From Atopobiaceae bacterium (GTDB taxonomy: Bacteria > Actinomycetota > Coriobacteriia > Coriobacteriales > Atopobiaceae): a stretch of 64,000 bases of DNA. Made by a program: the position numbers and the translations under genes. The notes beneath the pieces are model-generated. The model saw only the letters and a list, made by a program, of their open reading frames with translations, was not told where the DNA came from and did no database searches. The stretch spans positions 1-64,000 of the forward strand of contig CADFJN010000008.1 in assembly GCA_902834555.1 (NCBI GenBank). Direction: 5' to 3'. This document shows positions 25,948 to 35,586 of the stretch, piece by piece; positions within the stretch are counted from its first letter, which is position 1, and each line of letters opens with the position of its first letter.

Positions 25948-28635
25948 TTACGCCAGGTCGGCAATCTGGGCACGGAGCTGCTCGATGGACTGCTCCAGCT
26001 CCTCGGCACGGTCGCGCTTCTTCTGGATGACCTCGGGCGCCGCCTTGGCAACAAAGCCCTCGTTAGAGAGGGTGCGCTTGGTACCAGCAAGCTCCTTCTC
26101 GGCCTTTGCCAGCTCCTTCTCCAGGCGCTTGCCCTCGGCGGCAAGGTCAACCAGCCCGCCGAGCACCACGAAGATCTCAAGCGCACCATCGGCAACGCTC
26201 ACGGAACCCGCAGGCTTGTCCTGCTGGGCGCCAAGCGCCAGCTGGTCTACGTGGCCAACGCTGCAGATGAAGTCGCGCTGGGACTCGAGAACGGCAACGT
26301 CCTCGGCCGCGGCGCGGACGCACACGTCAAGCTCGGCCTTGGGCGACAGACGGTAGCGGGCACGCGTCGAGCGCACGGCAGAGACCACGCGACGTGCAAG
26401 CTCGAAGTCATGCTCAGCCTTGTCATTCACGAAGACAGCAAGGTCTGCGGGCTCGGGCCACGCAGCGGTCATGAGGAACTGCGCAGAGTGGTCGTCGAGG
26501 CCGCTCGCGGGCAGCGCGTCCCACACGCTCTCGGTGACGAAGGGCATCACGGGGTGCAGCAGGCGCATGGAGACGTCAAGCACGTAGACAAGGTTGCGCT
26601 GAACCTGGAGGCGCTCCTCGGGCGTGCCATGGAGCAGACGACCCTTGCAGAGCTCGATGTACCAGTCGCAGACCTCGCCCCAGAAGAACGACTGCAGGTC
26701 GCGGGCATAGTCGCCAAACTCGTAGCCCTCAAGCTGGCGCGTGGCGGCTTCGACGGCGCGGGCAAGGCGCGAGAGCATCCAGGCGTCCTCGGCCGTCTCG
26801 GCCTTGGGGACGCCGGGCGTGTAGCCGTCGAGGTTCATCTGGACAAAGCGGCTGGCGTTCCAGATCTTGGTCACGAAGGAGCGGGCCTGCTCGGTGCGCG
26901 GGCTGTCGATGAGCTCGCGCGTCTTCTTGTCCAGGTTGGCGTCGAACTTGACGTCCTGGTTGGTGGTGATGAGCGTGAGCAGGTTGTAGCGCATGGCGTC
27001 CGCGCCGTACTTGTCCATGAGCGCCATGGGGTCGACGCCGTTGCCCTTGGACTTGGACATGCGACTGCCGTCCTTGGCGAGGATGGTGGCGTAGATGTAC
27101 ACGTCGTGGAACGGCACCTCATGCGTGAAGTAGAGCGAGCTCATGATCATGCGGGCAACCCAGAGGGCGATGATGTCTCGTGCGGTCACGAGAACCTTTG
27201 TGGGATGGTGTCCCTCCATCTCTTCCGGATGATCGGGCCAGCCCTGCGTGGCAAAGGTCCACAGCTGCGAGGAGAACCAGGTGTCCAGCACATCCGGGTC
27301 TTGGTGCACGTGATGGCCGCCGCACTTGGGGCACACGTCGGTGTCCTCCATGAGGGCGTCCTCCCAGCCGCAGTCCTCACAGTAGAAGACGGGGATGCGG
27401 TGGCCCCACCACAGCTGGCGGGAGATGCACCAGTCCTTGAGGTTGTCCATCCAGGTGAGGTAGGTCTGCGTCCATCGCTCGGGGTAGAACTTGACCTCGC
27501 CGTCCTTGACGACCTTGGTGGCAGGCCCCTTGAGCTTGTCGACGGCAACAAACCACTGCTCGGAGAGCCAGGGCTCAAGCGCGGTGTCACAGCGGTAGCA
27601 GTGCATGACCGAGTGCTCGAGGTCCTCGATGTGGTCGAGAAGGCCGTGCTCGTCGAACCACTTCACGATGGCCTCGCGCGCCTCGTCGCGATCCATTCCG
27701 GAGAACTCGCCGTAGCCGTCCACGATGTGCGCGTGCTCGTCGAGGATGTTGATCTGCTCCAGGTTATGCGTCTGGCCCATGGCAAAGTCATTGGGGTCAT
27801 GCGCGGGCGTGACCTTCACGAAGCCGGTGCCAAAGTTCTTGTCGACGTGCCAGTCCGAGAAGATGGGTATTTCGCGGTTCACGATGGGCAGCATCACGGT
27901 CTTGCCCACGAGCTTGGCCTTCTCAGGGTCCTCAGGCGAAACGGCAACGCCCGTGTCGCCCAGCATGGTCTCGGGACGAGTGGTGGCCACGGTGATGTAC
28001 TCGATGTCGTCGACGGGCTCGGTAAGAGGGTAGCGCAGGAACCACAGGTGGCCCTTCTCGTCGTGGTACTCCGCCTCGTCGTCCGAGATGGCGGTGCCGC
28101 ACACGGGACACCAGTTGACAATGCGCTTGCCGCGGTAGATGAGGCCGTCGTGGTACCAGTCGCAGAAGACCTTGCGGACGGCGCGGCTGAACTCGGGGCT
28201 CATGGTGAACTTCTCGTCATCGAAGTCGATCGAGCAGCCCATGCGCTTGATCTGCGAGACGATCGTGCCGCCGTACTCGTGCGTCCAGTCCCAGCAGGCA
28301 TCCAGGAACTTCTCGCGCCCCATCTTTAGGCGAGACTTGCCCTCGCTCTTGAGCTTCTTGTCCACCTTGGTCTGCGTGGCGATGCCGGCGTGATCGGTAC
28401 CCAAAATCCAGCGGGTTGAGCGGCCGCGCATGCGGTTGTAGCGAATGAAGGTGTCCTGGATGGAGTCGTCCATGGCGTGCCCCATGTGCAGGATGCCGGT
28501 CACGTTGGGCGGCGGGATGACAACGGTGCAGTCCCCTACGCCCTTGCTGCGACGGTAGCAGCCAGCGTCAACCCACTTCTGGATGAGCTGGGGCTCGGCC
28601 TCTTGCGGATTGTAGGTCTTGGGCATCTCTTCCAC
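25948..28635 (-). CDS. valS: valyl-tRNA synthetase
   Basis: 895 residues, class I synthetase charging tRNA-Val. The HIGH signature is PPNVTGILHMGH and the KMSKS signature is RMSKSKG; a zinc-like CP-C cluster (CEDCGWEDALMEDTDVCPKC) lies between them. The C-terminal ~65 residues form the typical ValS coiled coil. A GTG at 28635 is the likely start because AGAGGAC lies 7 bases before it; the ATG at 28626 has no spacing for a ribosome binding site. It is divergent from tcdA, with a repeat family A palindrome in the gap. Confidence 0.95.
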   Translation of the reverse strand: MEEMPKTYNPQEAEPQLIQKWVDAGCYRRSKGVGDCTVVIPPPNVTGILHMGHAMDDSIQDTFIRYNRMRGRSTRWILGTDHAGIATQTKVDKKLKSEGKSRLKMGREKFLDACWDWTHEYGGTIVSQIKRMGCSIDFDDEKFTMSPEFSRAVRKVFCDWYHDGLIYRGKRIVNWCPVCGTAISDDEAEYHDEKGHLWFLRYPLTEPVDDIEYITVATTRPETMLGDTGVAVSPEDPEKAKLVGKTVMLPIVNREIPIFSDWHVDKNFGTGFVKVTPAHDPNDFAMGQTHNLEQINILDEHAHIVDGYGEFSGMDRDEAREAIVKWFDEHGLLDHIEDLEHSVMHCYRCDTALEPWLSEQWFVAVDKLKGPATKVVKDGEVKFYPERWTQTYLTWMDNLKDWCISRQLWWGHRIPVFYCEDCGWEDALMEDTDVCPKCGGHHVHQDPDVLDTWFSSQLWTFATQGWPDHPEEMEGHHPTKVLVTARDIIALWVARMIMSSLYFTHEVPFHDVYIYATILAKDGSRMSKSKGNGVDPMALMDKYGADAMRYNLLTLITTNQDVKFDANLDKKTRELIDSPRTEQARSFVTKIWNASRFVQMNLDGYTPGVPKAETAEDAWMLSRLARAVEAATRQLEGYEFGDYARDLQSFFWGEVCDWYIELCKGRLLHGTPEERLQVQRNLVYVLDVSMRLLHPVMPFVTESVWDALPASGLDDHSAQFLMTAAWPEPADLAVFVNDKAEHDFELARRVVSAVRSTRARYRLSPKAELDVCVRAAAEDVAVLESQRDFICSVGHVDQLALGAQQDKPAGSVSVADGALEIFVVLGGLVDLAAEGKRLEKELAKAEKELAGTKRTLSNEGFVAKAAPEVIQKKRDRAEELEQSIEQLRAQIADLA

Positions 28636-28713
28636 GATTCGGTCCTCTCGAACACAGCCATGTGGGGCGCGAGCAGCGCCCAGATTGCAGCTTCCCAGCT
28701 TAGCACAGGCGCA

Positions 28714-28744
28714 ATGAGACAAAGGGAGTCTCCCTTTGTCTCAT
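28714..28744. repeat. palindromic repeat family A, copy 2 (perfect)
   Basis: ATGAGACAAAGGGAG, one T, CTCCCTTTGTCTCAT: perfect 15 bp arms. This copy lies between two divergent genes (valS and tcdA), so it cannot be a terminator for either. Confidence 0.9.
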
Positions 28745-28802
28745 GCATTCGACTATTATCGGGACGATTGAGGGCGGACGGACGAGAGGCACGGGGAGAC
28801 AC

Positions 28803-29567
28803 ATGGCTGACACGTTGGAGACACCCACGTCCAGACTCGAGCTGGTCATGGGCAAGGACGCCGTGGGAAGGCTCGCCAACGCCTGCGTGGTGGTGCTTGG
28901 GCTTGGTGGCGTAGGCTCCAACTGCGCAGAAGCCCTGGCCCGCGGCGGCGTGGGGTCCCTTGTCCTTGTGGACCGCGACGTGGTTGAGCCGAGCAACATC
29001 AACCGGCAGGCGGTGGCCTACACAAGCACAGTGGGTCAGCGAAAGACCGACGTGATGGCCCGCATCGTGGCGGACATCAACCCCTCCTGCAAGATTGCGC
29101 CAATCCACGTGTTTCTCACGCGAGACAACATAGGCTCCATCCTGGGCAGCCTTAATCCACGGCCAGACTTTGTGGTGGACGCCATCGACAACGTGACGGC
29201 CAAGCTCGTGGTGGCCCGCTGGTGCCAGGACGAGGGCATGCCCCTTGTCTCCAGCATGGGCGGAGCCAACAAGCTGCACCCCGAATTCCTGCGCTTTGCC
29301 GACATATCGCAGACGCATGGGTGCCCGCTTGCGCGCATCATCCGGAAGGAGTGCCGCAAGCGCGGCATCCGTGGCCTGAGGGTGCTTTACTCTCCCGAAG
29401 AGCCGGTGCGTCCACAGGCACCCGAAGGAGCCAGCGGAAAGGCCGCAACGCTAGGCACCATGTCGTACTTCCCACCCATCATGGGCCAGATGATTGCCGG
29501 TGACGTGATCTTGTCACTCACGGGACTCGAGGACAGGAGCGCCGCAAGCGGGGGCGGCACGCGATGA
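28803..29567 (+). CDS. tcdA: tRNA threonylcarbamoyladenosine dehydratase (ThiF/E1-like)
   Basis: 254 residues of the E1-like superfamily. The nucleotide-binding GLGGVGSNCAEALARGG (about 33-49), DRDVVEPSNINRQ and the CPLA-cysteine region mark the TcdA/CsdL branch. TcdA uses ATP to cyclise t6A in tRNAs to ct6A. ATG 28803 follows GGGGAGA. It overlaps tatD by four bases (ATGA), so they are co-translated. Absence of thiS or moaD genes nearby supports TcdA over sulfur-transfer E1 proteins. Confidence 0.88.
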   Translation: MADTLETPTSRLELVMGKDAVGRLANACVVVLGLGGVGSNCAEALARGGVGSLVLVDRDVVEPSNINRQAVAYTSTVGQRKTDVMARIVADINPSCKIAPIHVFLTRDNIGSILGSLNPRPDFVVDAIDNVTAKLVVARWCQDEGMPLVSSMGGANKLHPEFLRFADISQTHGCPLARIIRKECRKRGIRGLRVLYSPEEPVRPQAPEGASGKAATLGTMSYFPPIMGQMIAGDVILSLTGLEDRSAASGGGTR

Positions 29568-30325
29568 GGCTCTTCGACGCACACGTTCACCTAGACTTCT
29601 ACGCAAATGCGCAGCAGGTAGCGACACAGGCTCAGGAGCTTGGGCTCTCGCTTCTCGCCTGTACCGTGACGCCCGCAGGCTACCTTCGTGTGGCGCAGGA
29701 GCTTGCTGGCACGAGGGGCGTCCATCTCGCTGCCGGCGCCCATCCCTGGTGGGTGGCAGACGGTCGCGTTGCCGAGAAGGACGTTGACGCGCTGGTCTCC
29801 ATATTGCCTGACCTGCGCTTCATTGGCGAGGTTGGCCTGGACTTCTCGCCAGCCCATGTGGGTGAGGGAACGCAGCGCGTTCAGGTTTCGGCCTTCGAGC
29901 GCATTATGCGCGCCTGCTCCGAGACGAGCGACCCCGCGTGCCCAAAGGTGGTATCAATCCACTCCGTTCGCTCGGCAGACGTGGTGCTCGACGTGCTGGA
30001 GCGCACGAGCGCCACCAGGTCCTGCCGCTGCATATTCCACTGGTTCTCCGGAAGGCCGGAGGAGCTGTGGCGCGCTGCCCGCATGGGCTGTTACTTCTCG
30101 TTTGGTGAGCACTCCCTTGCCACCAGGCGTGGGCGCGAGTACGTTCGCGAGGTGCCCACAGAGCTCTTGCTCACCGAGACGGACCTCCCTGCGGGAGAGA
30201 ATGTCGTTGGCAGCGCAGAGGAGATTGCCTCCTCGCTAGAACGCGCAATCGCAAAGGCGTCCGAGGTGCGCGGCGAAGACGTGGGAGCACTGGCGCGCTC
30301 CAACGCTGCCGCCCTTCTCGAATGA
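29564..30325 (+). CDS. tatD: TatD-family metal-dependent hydrolase
   Basis: 253 residues. Metal ligands are visible in DAHVHLD near the N-terminus, in GEVGLD (Glu), in SIHSV (His) and in TETDLP (Asp). TatD proteins are cytoplasmic DNases or related hydrolases. The gene is coupled to tcdA by an ATGA overlap. Its TGA stop is the first three bases of a repeat family A palindrome (30323-30351). Confidence 0.85.
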   Translation: MRLFDAHVHLDFYANAQQVATQAQELGLSLLACTVTPAGYLRVAQELAGTRGVHLAAGAHPWWVADGRVAEKDVDALVSILPDLRFIGEVGLDFSPAHVGEGTQRVQVSAFERIMRACSETSDPACPKVVSIHSVRSADVVLDVLERTSATRSCRCIFHWFSGRPEELWRAARMGCYFSFGEHSLATRRGREYVREVPTELLLTETDLPAGENVVGSAEEIASSLERAIAKASEVRGEDVGALARSNAAALLE

Positions 30326-30351
30326 GACAAAGGGACTGTCCCTTTGTCTCA
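30322..30351. repeat. palindromic repeat family A, copy 3
   Basis: TGAGACAAAGGGAC and GTCCCTTTGTCTCA arms, overlapping at TG in the centre. Its TGA is the stop codon of tatD. It could end transcription too, although no U run follows. Confidence 0.9.
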
Positions 30352-30470
30352 CAGATGGGCCTTTGGCGGGGACGGGCGGGCGAACGGAGCGCGGCTCGCG
30401 CGTCATGGTAGAGTCGTACAGTGCTGTTTTGGCACGCAGACACGGGCATCCTACAGGGAGCAGCCAGACG

Positions 30471-31595
30471 ATGAACTCAGAGAGTGGAACACCTGCCACC
30501 CAGCAGACGCAGAGAGGCACCATGCTGGCCACCTCGTCACGCGAACTACCGCTTGACCTCAACGACGTTGTCCTCGTCTTTGCCTGCAACGAGCTCTTTG
30601 TCCCCTACCTCTCGGTGGCGCTTCAGTCCATCCTGGTGAACGCCTCACCCAGCCGCCACTACGACATCGTGGTGCTCACGCGCGACATCACGCCCAAGAG
30701 CATGATCACACTCACGCAGCAGGCATCCAAGTACCACGTTGGGCTGGGCTTCCTGGATGTTGACGCCGCCCTTGGGGACATCAAGCTCCCCCACCACGGA
30801 CACTTTAGGCCCGAGACGTACTTCCGCCTTCTGGCGCCAACGCTTCTCGACAACGTCGAGAAGGCCATCTACCTTGACTCGGACATCGTGGTGTGCGCGG
30901 ACGTGGCGGAGCTCTTTGACACGGACGTCTCGGGCTACCTGCTGGCAGCCACGCGCGACGCGGACACCATCGGCCAGATAGACGGCTACGACCCCACGGT
31001 CTACTCGTACCTCAAGGACCAGCTGGGCATGACCGAGCCGCACGACTACTTCCAGGCGGGCGTGCTCCTCATGAACCTCGAGAAGTTCCGCCAGACCATC
31101 ACAGCCGAGGAGCTGCTCGACATTGCAACGGAGCGCACGTGGCGCTGGCTTGACCAGGACGTCCTCAACAAGGTGGTGGACGGGCACTACCGTCGGGTGC
31201 ATATGAAGTGGAACTACCTTGTGGACTGGCAGTACATGCGTCGCACCCACATCGTGGCGCAGGCACCCAAGGACGTCCAAGACGAGTACGACGAGGCCAG
31301 GCGCGACTATCGCATTGTCCACTATGCTGGTCCCGACAACAGGCCGTGGCTCTACCCAGACTCCGACCTCGCTGGTCTCTTCTGGCAGTACGCGGCAGGC
31401 TCCCCCTACCTCGAGTACCTACGAGACCAGCTTGAGAAGTCTCGCAGCACCGTCGACGGCATGGCACGCCGCATCAAGGCTGTGGCCATCTACCGGGGCA
31501 TCATGCACGCGTTCGACTACACCTGCCCCGCAGGGACCAAGCGGCGTCAGAAGTTTATCGAGTACTACGAGCGCTTTGGCGGTTCAGTGGGCTAA
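30471..31595 (+). CDS. glycosyltransferase family 8 protein
   Basis: 374 residues. The DxD metal motif is YLDSDIVV, followed by QAGVLLMNLEKFR and HYAGPDNRPW, the last matching the C-terminal GT8 motif. GT8 enzymes transfer glucose or galactose from UDP-sugars to glycans or lipids. The acceptor here is unknown, and no other surface-glycan genes are close. ATG 30471 has AGGGAG 10 bases upstream; ATG 30522 with GAGAGG is an alternative that would remove 17 residues. It stands alone between tatD and clpX, which is convergent. Confidence 0.85.
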   Translation: MNSESGTPATQQTQRGTMLATSSRELPLDLNDVVLVFACNELFVPYLSVALQSILVNASPSRHYDIVVLTRDITPKSMITLTQQASKYHVGLGFLDVDAALGDIKLPHHGHFRPETYFRLLAPTLLDNVEKAIYLDSDIVVCADVAELFDTDVSGYLLAATRDADTIGQIDGYDPTVYSYLKDQLGMTEPHDYFQAGVLLMNLEKFRQTITAEELLDIATERTWRWLDQDVLNKVVDGHYRRVHMKWNYLVDWQYMRRTHIVAQAPKDVQDEYDEARRDYRIVHYAGPDNRPWLYPDSDLAGLFWQYAAGSPYLEYLRDQLEKSRSTVDGMARRIKAVAIYRGIMHAFDYTCPAGTKRRQKFIEYYERFGGSVG

Positions 31596-31630
31596 AGTCG
31601 AAAAGACACACGCCGTGCTGGCACCTCGAG

Positions 31631-31667
31631 AAAAAACGGCCGCGCCCGGATATCCGGACGCGGCCGT
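31631..31667 (-). terminator. clpX terminator
   Basis: A long GC stem (CGGCCGCG/CGCGGCCG plus CCGGATATCCGG inside) followed by six U on the minus strand, 32 bases beyond clpX. Confidence 0.9.
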
Positions 31668-31698
31668 AACGTTAAGTGGCTAAGCTGCGATGGCTAGC

Positions 31699-33024
<1,326 letters not shown>

Positions 33025-33027
33025 GCG

Positions 33028-33648
33028 CTACTCCTGCTTACCCTGGTCGTTGCGGTTGGTGATGACCTTGTCGACAAGGCCGTAGGCCTGCGCCTCGCTC
33101 GCGCGCATGTAGTTGTCGCGCTCGGTGTCGGCGTTGATCCTCTCGATGGGCTGGCCGGTGGCGTCAGCAAGCATCTGGTTGAGGTGCTCGCGAATCCACT
33201 TGGTCTCGTCGGCCACAATCTGGATGTCGGTCTGCTGACCCTGGACGCCAGAGCTAGGCTGGTGGATGAGGATCATCGAGTTGGGCAGCGCAAGGCGCTT
33301 GCCCTTGGTACCGCTGGCGAGAATGGCTGCGCCCATGGAAGCCGCCATGCCCACGCAGATGGTGGAGACGTCGGGCTTGATGAAGTTCATCGTGTCGATG
33401 ATGCCCAGGCCGGCGTAGACGTCACCGCCAGGAGAGTCGATGTAAAGCGAAATGTCCTTGTCGGGGTCCTGGCTCTCCAGGTGCAGAAGCTGCGCGATCA
33501 CCAGGTTGGCGGAGTCGCGCGTGACCTCCTCGCCGAGGAAGACAATGCGGTCATTGAGCAGGCGCGAGTAGATGTCGTAGCTACGCTCGCCACGCGGGGT
33601 CTGCTCAACAACGTACGGAATGAGCGGGATGTTCGTTGGGTTATGCAT
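33028..33648 (-). CDS. clpP: ATP-dependent Clp protease proteolytic subunit ClpP
   Basis: 206 residues. Catalytic Ser104 is in GMAASMG and His129 in LIHQPSSG; the catalytic Asp lies in the region before the conserved YGLVD block. ATG 33648 follows AAGGGAG. It forms the barrel protease with ClpX. Only one clpP is in this window; many actinobacteria have two. Confidence 0.97.
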   Translation of the reverse strand: MHNPTNIPLIPYVVEQTPRGERSYDIYSRLLNDRIVFLGEEVTRDSANLVIAQLLHLESQDPDKDISLYIDSPGGDVYAGLGIIDTMNFIKPDVSTICVGMAASMGAAILASGTKGKRLALPNSMILIHQPSSGVQGQQTDIQIVADETKWIREHLNQMLADATGQPIERINADTERDNYMRASEAQAYGLVDKVITNRNDQGKQE

Positions 33649-33686
33649 GATGCTCCCTTCAGGAATAGTTTGTGTTCCGTTCCAAT

Positions 33687-33718
33687 GTGCCCCGAATGGC
33701 TTGCGCCATCCGGGGCAC
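33687..33718. other. hairpin between tig and clpP
   Basis: GTGCCCCG and CGGGGCAC flank an ATGGC/GCCAT stem. No U tract follows on the minus strand, so read-through from tig into clpP is likely, with partial termination or RNA processing possible. Confidence 0.5.
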
Positions 33719-33762
33719 GGCGTCAGTTCACAGGGTCTGCACCATTAGTTCTGGCAGAGACG

Positions 33763-35112
33763 CTACTCGGCGTCCTCGGACTTCTCGCCCTCGGACTCCT
33801 TGGCAGCCTCGGCGGCCTCGTCCACGATGGTCACCTGAGCGTTCTCAACCAGCCAGTCGAGGGCCTTGGTGCGCTTGATGGAGTCGCGGATGGCGGGGAG
33901 ACGACCCTCGGAGCGCCACTGCTCGATGGCCTTGTCCACGTCACCGATGTTGGCCTTCTCGAACTCGTTGCGCACGTCCTCATCGGTGGCCTCAAGGCCG
34001 AGCTGACGAGCGATGGCGTCGAGCGCCAGGGACTGGCGGGCGCGCTCCTCGGCCTGGGCGTGGAGGTCGGCGATGAAGGCGTCGGGAGAGATGTTGCGGG
34101 CCTTGAGGTACATGTCGAGAGAGATGCCAGAGCGCTGCATCTGACCGAGAACCTCCTGGCCAAGCTCGTTGAATACCTCCTCCTGGTAGTCAGCAGGAAC
34201 CTCGTCGAGCTGCAGGCGCTCGCCCACGGCCTCGACAACGCGGTCCTCCTTGAGGTTGGGGAGGTTGACCTTCTTGTCCTCGGCGATCTCGTCGCGGACG
34301 GCGCTCTTGAACTCGTCGACGGTGTCGTAGCCAAAGCTCTTCTTGGCAAACTCGTCATCAAGCTCGGGCGTGGTGGGGCGCTGGATGCCCTTGACCGTAG
34401 CCTTGGCCTTGTAGGAGTGCTCGTGGCTCTCCTCGCCGTCCTCGTGCTTGATGGTCCAGGCGAGGTCGACAACGTCGCCCACCTTGGAGCCGATGAGCGC
34501 CTGCTTGACCTCGTCGGGGACCTGGCCATCGACGAGCGCGAGCGTCTGGCCCTCGCCCGCGAGCTTCTCGGCACCCTCGACGTTCTCGATGTCGGCCTTC
34601 ACGACGTCACCCTCCTGGGCAGCCTCGCCCTCGGGGACGTCCTCGTAGGAGGTGTGATAGGTCATGTAGCGCTTGACCTGGGCCTCGACCTCGGCATCGG
34701 TGACATCCTCGGGAGGCATGTTGATCTGGGGCGCATCGTAGGAGTCAAGCTCAGCCTCGGGGCGTACGCCGATGGTGACGTCGATGGTGTAGTCCTGGCC
34801 CTCCTTGGCGAGGTCAGCGTCCTGAGCAAAGTCCGGACGGCCAACGGGAACAATGTTGAGCTCCTCGAGCATGAGGGGCTCGGCGGCGTTGAGGAGGTCG
34901 TTGGTGGCCTGGGCGAGCACCGACTCCTTACCCAGGATGCCGTCAATCACCGGACGGGGAGCGTGGCCACGACGGAAGCCCTGGAAGTTGTACTTGTGCG
35001 CGAAGTCCTTGTAGGTCTTCTTGACAGCCGCGTCAACGTCGGCGGCGGGAATGGTGAGCTTTGCGGCAACCTTGTTGTCCTTAGGCTCCTCAGCGGTGAC
35101 GGTGATCTTCAA
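33763..35112 (-). CDS. tig: trigger factor (ribosome-associated chaperone)
   Basis: 449 residues. The ribosome-binding loop GFRRGHAP is at about 42-49, followed by a PPIase (FKBP-like) domain and a helical C-terminal chaperone domain. The C-terminus is Glu/Ala-rich. It starts with TTG at 35112, because GGAGGAACG stands just upstream and family alignment begins with LKITV/MKVTV; the longer frame from 35178 runs into the tRNA-Leu 3' end. The order tig-clpP-clpX is conserved in many bacteria. Confidence 0.95.
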   Translation of the reverse strand: MKITVTAEEPKDNKVAAKLTIPAADVDAAVKKTYKDFAHKYNFQGFRRGHAPRPVIDGILGKESVLAQATNDLLNAAEPLMLEELNIVPVGRPDFAQDADLAKEGQDYTIDVTIGVRPEAELDSYDAPQINMPPEDVTDAEVEAQVKRYMTYHTSYEDVPEGEAAQEGDVVKADIENVEGAEKLAGEGQTLALVDGQVPDEVKQALIGSKVGDVVDLAWTIKHEDGEESHEHSYKAKATVKGIQRPTTPELDDEFAKKSFGYDTVDEFKSAVRDEIAEDKKVNLPNLKEDRVVEAVGERLQLDEVPADYQEEVFNELGQEVLGQMQRSGISLDMYLKARNISPDAFIADLHAQAEERARQSLALDAIARQLGLEATDEDVRNEFEKANIGDVDKAIEQWRSEGRLPAIRDSIKRTKALDWLVENAQVTIVDEAAEAAKESEGEKSEDAE

Positions 35113-35179
35113 CGTTCCTCCAGTGTCTCGTCCTCGGCGGGCGGGCGCCCGTCGTGATTTCCTGCGCATATGGCTCATG

Positions 35180-35266
35180 TGGTGCGGGCGAAAGGACTCG
35201 AACCTTCACGGGGTCTCCCCCACTGGAACCTAAATCCAGCGCGTCTACCAGTTCCGCCACGCCCGC
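35180..35266 (-). tRNA. tRNA-Leu (anticodon TAG)
   Basis: An 87-base gene with encoded CCA. Acceptor GCGGGCG pairs with CGCCCGC; the anticodon loop ATTTAGG gives TAG; a long variable arm and a GGTTCGAGTCC T arm are present. It lies upstream of tig on the same strand. A -10-like TATTAT is at 35289-35294 on the minus strand. Confidence 0.97.
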
Positions 35267-35416
35267 ATAGTCACACATAGCCTTGCCATAATAGCAAATG
35301 CACAGGTCTTGGCCTAGGAAACGAGAAAGAAATCGGCATGCGCACACGTAGGTGGCGCCAATCATCGTCGCCAAAGGACGCCGTATGTTGCATTTCTCGC
35401 CAAAGTAGCTCCTCCG

Positions 35417-35584
35417 GCGACTATTTGTCGCCGGAGGGCCCGTTTTGACAGCAGCCCCGCACGAAAGCGCCACTGCTGCGACAATTTGCCGCCGAAGGGC
35501 CCATTTTGGCAGCGACCCCGCACGAAAGAGCCCTCCGGCGTCGCGGTGACGCCGGAGGGCACGTAAGCGCAACCGCACGAGAAG
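35417..35584. repeat. three tandem 60-61 bp units with internal hairpins
   Basis: A 38-base block at 35430-35467 recurs at 35491-35528 with five differences (GCCGGAGGGCCC...CCCCGCACGAAAG against GCCGAAGGGCCC...). A shorter third version starts at 35551. The period is 61 then 60 bases. Each unit carries a hairpin: GGCGAC/GTCGCC (35417-35433), a decayed one in the middle, and GGCGTC/GACGCC (35537-35553). The 320-base gap between tRNA-Leu and carB contains no gene that I can support. Confidence 0.8.
35530..35560 (-). terminator. carB terminator
   Basis: A 13 bp stem, GCCCTCCGGCGTC against GACGCCGGAGGGC, with a five-base loop. TCTTTC follows on the minus strand, 27 bases beyond carB. It is also the third of the tandem units. 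Confidence 0.7.
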
Positions 35585-35586
35585 TG

